A model generated the notes under the pieces. That model searched no databases. It was given only the letters and a program-made list of their open reading frames with translations, and was not told the origin of the DNA. 63,938 nucleotides of DNA from Rhodoferax sp. (GTDB lineage Bacteria; Pseudomonadota; Gammaproteobacteria; Burkholderiales; Burkholderiaceae_C), in contig SHXM01000002.1 in the NCBI GenBank assembly GCA_009693325.1, positions 1 to 63,938 of the forward strand, written 5' to 3'. The number at the start of each line of letters is the position of its first letter. Within the stretch, counting starts at the first letter, position 1. This document shows positions 58,881 to 63,938 of the stretch, in pieces. The position numbers and the translations under genes were made by a program.

Positions 58881-59873
58881 TCAAACGCCTTCTGGCTTGA
58901 TTTGGGCGCGCAGGATCACCGGTTTCCAGCGAGCCTGCTCGGCTTTGATGAAGGCATCGAATTCAGCCCCGGTGTTGCCAACCGCAAGAGCCGTGTCCTG
59001 GGCCAACCTCTCCTTGACCAGGCTGCCGCGCACAGCCTTGATAGCCTCCACTTCGAGCTTGGCAATATTCGCCTTGGGCCATTTCGCCGGGGCCAGCAAA
59101 CCATACCATTGGGTCATCTCAAAACCCTTGAAACCCTGCTCAGCCACGGTAGGAACATCCGGGAGCTGCGCCAGCCGTTGCGTCGTGCCGGTGGCGATAC
59201 ATCGCAATTTTCCAGCCCTGATGAAACCCATCAAGGCCGGCGCACCCACCGAGGCGGCGTCCAAACGCCCGGCCATCAAGTCGGTCAGCATCGGGCCGGT
59301 GCCGCGGTAGGGCACATGCAGCACAAAGATCTCGCCGACCAGTTTGAGGTACTCAAACGCCAGGTGACCGGCGCTGCCATTGCCCGCTGAGCCGTAGTTC
59401 AGTCGGCCCGGCCGGCTCTTGGCATAGGCCATGAACTCGGTGAGGTTCTTCACCGGCAAATCGGGGTGGACCACATACAGGCTAGGCACCTTGGAGACCA
59501 GCGTGATTGAGGTGAAATCCCGCGCCGGGTCGTAGGGCAGCTTGTCGAAGATATAGGGGTTGACCGCCAGTGTGCCGATGTGGCCAAGAATCAGCGTGTG
59601 CTCATCGCTGCTGTTAGCCACCTCCTGCATGGCGATGTTGCCTGCCGCGCCGGGCTTGTTCTCGACGAACATGTTCTGACCCAAAGTTTTGGACATTTCA
59701 CCAGCGACTGCACGCGCCACAATTTCCGAACTGCCGCCAGGCGCAAAGGGCACGACCAGGCGCAAGGGCTTGGTCGGCCAAGCGGTTTGGGCCATGGCTT
59801 TTGCCCCCAGCAAGCCAGCGGCCAGTCCGGCACTCGCCTGCAGCCACTCACGGCGGTTGAATTGTTGAATCAT
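58881..59873 (-). CDS. Tripartite tricarboxylate transporter receptor (TctC/Bug family)
   Basis: A 330-residue periplasmic receptor. NRREWLQASAGLAAG with ALA-type processing near KAMAQ indicates a Tat-like signal peptide. The mature part begins WPTKPLRLVVPFAPGG and has NYGSAGNGSAGHL and the PYRGTGPMLTDLMAGRLD motif typical of Bug proteins, which bind carboxylates. No TctAB permease is adjacent, as is usual for the very large Bug family of Burkholderiales. Confidence 0.9.
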   Translation of the reverse strand: MIQQFNRREWLQASAGLAAGLLGAKAMAQTAWPTKPLRLVVPFAPGGSSEIVARAVAGEMSKTLGQNMFVENKPGAAGNIAMQEVANSSDEHTLILGHIGTLAVNPYIFDKLPYDPARDFTSITLVSKVPSLYVVHPDLPVKNLTEFMAYAKSRPGRLNYGSAGNGSAGHLAFEYLKLVGEIFVLHVPYRGTGPMLTDLMAGRLDAASVGAPALMGFIRAGKLRCIATGTTQRLAQLPDVPTVAEQGFKGFEMTQWYGLLAPAKWPKANIAKLEVEAIKAVRGSLVKERLAQDTALAVGNTGAEFDAFIKAEQARWKPVILRAQIKPEGV

Positions 59874-60217
59874 CTTGGGTCTCGCTTGGTTGGTTCAAAA
59901 ACTTTCAGGTCCCGCCGATGATACGGCGGCAAATTGCGGGCCGAGAGGTTCGAGCCAAGCGGTCGCCAACCGCAGGAGGCCAGGCCCGCTCTACAGAAAA
60001 TACAGCCCTCCACTTTGGCGCTCAGCTTGGGCGAGGGCTTGGGCGTCGCTGCTTGGGTGCAGGCGACGCATTGACGGGCATTGTCGCTCTGCTTCCTTGT
60101 CCATAGCCCTTATCTAGCCACAGTTTCAGGCGGCATCACCCGCCTGGATAAGATTAGCCTTGATGAAGGAATTTCCGCGTAAATTGCTTGCTGCGACAGA
60201 ACCCTGAGAGATCCTCA
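59874..60217. other. Intergenic region with a hairpin upstream of the epoxide hydrolase gene
   Basis: A 344-bp gap between divergent genes. CAGGCGG (60127-60133) and CCGCCTG (60140-60146) make a 7-bp stem with a six-base loop, flanked by TTATC and GATAA that extend it imperfectly. It could be an operator or leader structure for the epoxide hydrolase gene. I find no small gene on either strand. Confidence 0.45.
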
Positions 60218-61366
60218 ATGAACGATATTCACAGTTTTCAGATAAATATTCCCGACGAAACCCTGGCCGGCATCAAAAACGCCGTTGCCAACTATCCATG
60301 GCACGAGATGCCAGACGACGGGGGGTGGCAATACGGCACAAATCTCAGCTACATGAAGGAACTCTGTGCCTATTGGGTCAACGAGTTTGACTGGCGCAAG
60401 CAAGAGGCAGCCATCAATCGATGGCCTCAATTTAAGGCCTCGGTCAAAGGGATCGACCTCCATTTCATCCATGAAAAAGGCAGCGGCCCGGCCCCAATGC
60501 CCTTGATCATTAGCCACGGTTGGCCGGGGTCGATCGTCGAATTTTTAAAGGTTATTGAGCCGCTGGCGCATCCCGAGCGATTTGGCGGTCGCATCGAGGA
60601 TGCGTTTGACGTGGTTGCGCCATCGCTGCCGGGATTCGGATTTTCTGGCAGGCCACCACGCCCCTATGGGCCGCGCAAGATGGCTGGAGTCTTCGCCTCT
60701 CTCATGACTGACGTATTGGGCTATGACAGCTATCTCGCCCAAGGTGGCGACTGGGGTGCTGGAATTTCGAGTTGGCTCGGTTTCGACCACGCGCCAGCTT
60801 GCCGGGCCATCCACCTCAATTGCATGACCATGCATCATCCGGGAGGCCCGCAGACAGACGAGGAAGCCGCTTGGGAAAAACGGTTCAAGGAAGACCAAGT
60901 GATGGAAGAGGGTTACCGGACTCAACAGACCACCAAGCCCCAGACTCTCAGCTACGCCATGATGGACAGCCCGGTAGGTGTTGCGGCTTGGATTGTTGAG
61001 AAATTCACTTCTTGGTCTGACACTCAAGGCGATGACGTTGAAAGCGCCCACAGCAAAGACGTCTTGCTGACCAACATCATGGTGTATGTCGCGACTCGGA
61101 CTTTCAACACGGCGTCTTGGATCTACTACGGTCGGCGCGAGGAAGGTGGGCGAACCTTATCAAGCCACGGTAAGCGAGTTGAGGTACCCACCGCCTGCGC
61201 CTTGTTTCCCGCGGAAATGCTGGCCTGGCCACCACGCACTTACGTCGAACGCATGTACAACGTCCAACGCTGGACTCAGATGCCTCGAGGTGGACATTTT
61301 GCAGCTATGGAGCAACCGGAGCATTTGATAAGCGACATCCGCAACTTCGCCCGCACTCTGAGATAG
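60218..61366 (+). CDS. Epoxide hydrolase (EHN-type alpha/beta hydrolase)
   Basis: A 382-residue enzyme with an N-terminal EHN domain (about residues 1-110, WRKQEAAINRWPQF) and an alpha/beta hydrolase core. The oxyanion motif is HGWPGS, the nucleophile Asp178 in GGDWG, and His360 in GGHFAAME; lid tyrosines occur at WIYYGRRE. It opens an epoxide ring to a diol. The gene's codon choice and moderate GC content look different from the neighbouring core genes, which hints at more recent acquisition. Function and regulation are not clear from context. Confidence 0.87.
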   Translation: MNDIHSFQINIPDETLAGIKNAVANYPWHEMPDDGGWQYGTNLSYMKELCAYWVNEFDWRKQEAAINRWPQFKASVKGIDLHFIHEKGSGPAPMPLIISHGWPGSIVEFLKVIEPLAHPERFGGRIEDAFDVVAPSLPGFGFSGRPPRPYGPRKMAGVFASLMTDVLGYDSYLAQGGDWGAGISSWLGFDHAPACRAIHLNCMTMHHPGGPQTDEEAAWEKRFKEDQVMEEGYRTQQTTKPQTLSYAMMDSPVGVAAWIVEKFTSWSDTQGDDVESAHSKDVLLTNIMVYVATRTFNTASWIYYGRREEGGRTLSSHGKRVEVPTACALFPAEMLAWPPRTYVERMYNVQRWTQMPRGGHFAAMEQPEHLISDIRNFARTLR

Positions 61367-61516
61367 AGCAGATATGCTGGCTTGCTCACACCACAAAGCG
61401 GCTTGGCTTTTGCTGGCGGCAACTGTGATAGCGCCGTTTTATCCTGGAAATTAGCCCGGATGGATATATTGACCCTTCGCGGAGATTCGCAATGGCACGG
61501 ACAAGCAGCCGCGGCA

Positions 61517-62491
61517 CTAGCGCAACAAGGTTTGCACCCACTGAACAATGTCCTGCGCCATGGGTGCCACCGCCGCCGGGTCTTTGATGGCGCCAGCCAG
61601 CACATGCTGGCCAGGACTTTGGCTGTAGGTCACAGGCAACAGCCGTTTTTCCTGCGAGCCCAATCGGCCAAAGGCGGTCTTGATTTGGGCGGTGCTGACG
61701 GTCTCGTCCTGCTCGCTGTAGAGCAGCAGCAGGGGCGCCCGGAACCCAACCAGGTCGCTGTCGCGAACACCCTTGACCAGCGCCATCATCGGAAAGACCG
61801 AGCGGGTTGGGTAGCGCGTCGTCCAAGCCTGGGCCTCGGCCTCGGACTGCGGCGACCAGCTGCGACTCTCCCCTTCCAGCGCCAGCGCCAGTTGACGTCC
61901 CCAGGGCCAGTTGAGCAGTTCGGCGCGCCAGTCTTTAGGTCCGAAATTGGGCGATAAAAAAACATGGGCGTCGAGCTCGCTAGCCCAAGGGGAGCTGCCC
62001 AACCAGGTGGCCAGCGTGGAGCCAGTGGAGCAACTCACAAGCAGCACCCTGTCACCCAGCACCTGCCCGATGCGCAGGGCCTCCAAGGCGTCGGCCATCC
62101 AGTCCTGCACACGGGGTTCTGCCATCGCAGCACCGGAGCGGCCATGGCCGCTCAGTCGGGTGTAAAACACATGGGCGCCAAGCGCCTGACCGACCTGCTC
62201 GGCCAGGGGGAAAGTCTCCATACGGTTGGCCGAAAAACCGTGCAGGTAAACCACCGACCAGGGCCTGCGCCGCTGCTCGGTTCCGTACCAAACAATCCCC
62301 TTGGCGCTACCCGGGCGAAGGTCGGTGAAGGCGGCCTCGCTGGCGCTCAGCCAGGCGTCAAGGGCGGCGATGTCATCCGGCGGTGGCGGCCGCGGTGTGG
62401 GCTCGCGCTCGCCGAAATCATTGCGTGGCCCGCTGAGCACCAGCAGCGCGACCAGGCTCGGCAGCAACAGCCAGCGCCGCCAGACTTTCAT
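61517..62491 (-). CDS. Alpha/beta hydrolase with membrane anchor (lysophospholipase-like)
   Basis: A 324-residue protein. Residues 3-20 form a hydrophobic anchor or signal (WRRWLLLPSLVALLVLS). The hydrolase core shows VYLHGFSANRMET (oxyanion), TRLSGHGRSG, a nucleophile serine in LVSCSTGST, an Asp in YSEQDETV and a late His in GQHVLAG. The elbow reads SCSTGS instead of GxSxG. Substrate unknown. Confidence 0.8.
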   Translation of the reverse strand: MKVWRRWLLLPSLVALLVLSGPRNDFGEREPTPRPPPPDDIAALDAWLSASEAAFTDLRPGSAKGIVWYGTEQRRRPWSVVYLHGFSANRMETFPLAEQVGQALGAHVFYTRLSGHGRSGAAMAEPRVQDWMADALEALRIGQVLGDRVLLVSCSTGSTLATWLGSSPWASELDAHVFLSPNFGPKDWRAELLNWPWGRQLALALEGESRSWSPQSEAEAQAWTTRYPTRSVFPMMALVKGVRDSDLVGFRAPLLLLYSEQDETVSTAQIKTAFGRLGSQEKRLLPVTYSQSPGQHVLAGAIKDPAAVAPMAQDIVQWVQTLLR

Positions 62492-62538
62492 AAGCGGCGC
62501 GGTTGCAACCGCCAGCCCAGCCTGAGCCTGGGGCCGCT

Positions 62539-63195
62539 TCACGATGGCTTCACTGCTGCTGCGGGCCGATTTGAGGTTCTTGCCCCCCACAGCACCAGCA
62601 AGCCGGGAATCAAAATCATGGCCCAGATGATTTTGTCCAAGTGGGCCTTCACAAACCCGATATTGCCAAAGAAATAGCCGACCGTGATGATGCCCACCAC
62701 CCACAGGGCGCCGCCGCTGACATCATAAAAAGTGAACTTGCGCCGGGTCATCTGCGCCACGCCGGCCACAAAGGGTGCAAAGGTGCGCACAAAAGGCATG
62801 AAACGCGCGGCGACGATGGTGATGCCGCCATAGCGTTCATAGAAAGCGTGGGTTCGGTCAAACGCGGCCTTGTTGAAAAAACGCGAGTCTGACCAGCCAA
62901 ACACCTTGGGCCCAAAATGGCGACCCAGCGCGTAGTTGGTCTGGTTGCCCAGCACCGCTGCCAACAGCAGCAGGCTGACCGATAGCGGGTAGCTCATCAA
63001 ACCTACACCACACATCGCGCCCACCACAAACAGCAGCGAGTCCCCCGGCAAAAATGGCATCACCACAAGCCCGGTTTCGACAAAAATAACCATAAAAAGC
63101 AGGGCATACACCCACCAGCCGTAGTTGCGCACAAAGGCCTCGAGGTACTTGTCCACATGCAAAATAAAATCGAGCAAAAAGGTGATGAGATCCAT
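62539..63195 (-). CDS. DedA-family membrane protein
   Basis: A 218-residue protein of the DedA/VTT family with the conserved ETGLVVMPFLPGDSLLF loop, the GRHFGPKVFG motif and RFMPFVRTFAPFVAG, around four to six spans. DedA proteins maintain membrane physiology, and members have been shown to act as lipid flippases (undecaprenyl phosphate or phosphatidylethanolamine). Confidence 0.9.
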   Translation of the reverse strand: MDLITFLLDFILHVDKYLEAFVRNYGWWVYALLFMVIFVETGLVVMPFLPGDSLLFVVGAMCGVGLMSYPLSVSLLLLAAVLGNQTNYALGRHFGPKVFGWSDSRFFNKAAFDRTHAFYERYGGITIVAARFMPFVRTFAPFVAGVAQMTRRKFTFYDVSGGALWVVGIITVGYFFGNIGFVKAHLDKIIWAMILIPGLLVLWGARTSNRPAAAVKPS

Positions 63196-63234
63196 GGCCA
63201 GCGATTATCGACTGCGGCGCGAAAACTCCCGCTA

Positions 63235-63938
63235 TCAGTGGCGCCAAAACTCCGGGCTGAGCAGCACCAGTAATGTGAACAGTTCAAGCCGCCCCAGCAA
63301 CATCGCCAGGGTGCACAGCCAGGTCTGAAAATCACTCAGCACCGCAAAGGTTGTCGCCGGACCGACCAAATTGAGACCTGGGCCCATGTTGTTGATGCAC
63401 GCCACAATGGCTGTCAGGGCGGTGACCACGTCACACCCGCTGAACAGCATCAGCAGAGTGAGAAAAATAATGGTCGCGCCGTAGACTGATACAAAAGCCA
63501 GTACAGAATGCAGCACACTGCGTTCAACGATTTGGTTGTTGAGCTTGACCACGACTTGCAAGCGTGGATGAATCAGCCGGCGGATTTCGCCGTAGCTTTG
63601 CTTGCCCAGCAGCTGGGCCCGCACCATCTTGATGCCCCCGCCGGTTGAACCGGCACACGTGGCGAAGCAGGACAAAAAAATCATGAGCACCGGCGCGAAC
63701 ATCGGCCACTTGTTGTAATCAGTGGTGGTCAGGCCCGTGGTGGTGGCAATTGACACAACATTGAACGCTGCGAAGCGCAGCGCCGTCAAAAACTCGGCAT
63801 AGGTGTTCTCACGCCACAGAAAATAGGCCACCAAGAGCACGCTGCCCAGCATCAGCCACCAAAAAGCCTGCGCCTCACGGTCGAAGCGATAAACCCGAAA
63901 GCTGCGCCGCATGACAAACAAGAAATGGGTGGCAAAGT
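63235..63938 (-). CDS. trkH: TrkH/TrkG-type potassium uptake protein, C-terminal part (cut by window edge)
   Basis: The frame runs from the right edge to a stop at 63235; the visible 234 residues continue past the TTG at 63921, so no start is in the window. Two pore loops of the Trk/Ktr/HKT family are seen: IATTTGLTTTDY and INNMGPGLNLVGP, with the FATCAGSTGGGIK segment between them typical of TrkH. It conducts K+ with the cytosolic regulator TrkA, which is not in the window. Confidence 0.88.
   Translation of the reverse strand, partial: FATHFLFVMRRSFRVYRFDREAQAFWWLMLGSVLLVAYFLWRENTYAEFLTALRFAAFNVVSIATTTGLTTTDYNKWPMFAPVLMIFLSCFATCAGSTGGGIKMVRAQLLGKQSYGEIRRLIHPRLQVVVKLNNQIVERSVLHSVLAFVSVYGATIIFLTLLMLFSGCDVVTALTAIVACINNMGPGLNLVGPATTFAVLSDFQTWLCTLAMLLGRLELFTLLVLLSPEFWRH

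Overview
The window looks like chromosomal DNA of a GC-rich betaproteobacterium, most likely order Burkholderiales and close to the Comamonadaceae. This rests on the housekeeping gene order pyrG-kdsA-eno-ftsB, the dapA-bamC and parE-(lytic transglycosylase)-parC blocks, a TctC/Bug receptor, and a short GCTATT-TTTT-AATAGC element of the kind I associate with Comamonadaceae genomes. No tRNA, rRNA, insertion sequence, prophage or CRISPR array was seen. Genes are densely packed, and many start on GTG or TTG or overlap their neighbour by ATGA.

Left part (1-26.4 kb): accessory catabolism that appears to converge on glycine betaine. It opens with the 5' end of sdaA and a non-pyrrolysine MttB-family methyltransferase on the plus strand. 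Facing it, from 16.4 kb back to 2.0 kb, is one long minus-strand run. It holds a 3-dehydrocarnitine cleavage enzyme (BKACE), L-carnitine dehydrogenase, two tandem hotdog thioesterases, an acyl-CoA dehydrogenase, an ADP-forming acyl-CoA synthetase, a CaiD-like hydratase, a histidine-box membrane enzyme, a PhnD-like protein without signal peptide, and a complete peptide-type ABC importer with a Tat-type receptor. I read this as gamma-butyrobetaine -> gamma-butyrobetainyl-CoA -> crotonobetainyl-CoA -> carnitinyl-CoA -> carnitine -> 3-dehydrocarnitine -> betainyl-CoA -> glycine betaine. Demethylation (MttB-like protein) and serine deamination (SdaA) are plausible exits.

Divergent from that run is MFS transporter - GMC oxidoreductase - mandelate-racemase-family enzyme - aldehyde dehydrogenase (16.6-22.3 kb), substrate unknown. 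A LysR gene (22.8-23.7 kb) then diverges from a three-gene operon. Its first two genes form a gamma-butyrobetaine-hydroxylase-like 2OG oxygenase plus an HD-domain protein, the arrangement of TmpA/TmpB, which turn 2-trimethylaminoethylphosphonate into glycine betaine. A DMT permease follows.

Middle (26.7-33.0 kb): a complete protocatechuate 4,5-cleavage set on the minus strand (transcribed ligU-ligJ-ligK-ligI-ligA-ligB-ligC), ending in pyruvate and oxaloacetate, with no recognisable regulator or aromatic transporter beside it. The operon parE - lytic transglycosylase - parC lies upstream.

Right part (38.4-63.9 kb): mostly core genes. They include an MFS transporter with an overlapping 41-codon membrane ORF, a methyltransferase overlapping dapA, bamC, an alanine-rich mini-lipoprotein, a RoxA-type ribosomal oxygenase, a SlyD-type isomerase, dut-coaBC, pyrG-kdsA-eno-ftsB, a NadR-like kinase, hslO, a gamma-carbonic-anhydrase-like protein, xerD, an AEC permease, a cysteine hydrolase, queG divergent from tsaE-amiC, a TctC receptor, an epoxide hydrolase, a lysophospholipase-like hydrolase, a DedA protein, and the C-terminal part of a TrkH-type potassium transporter cut by the right edge.
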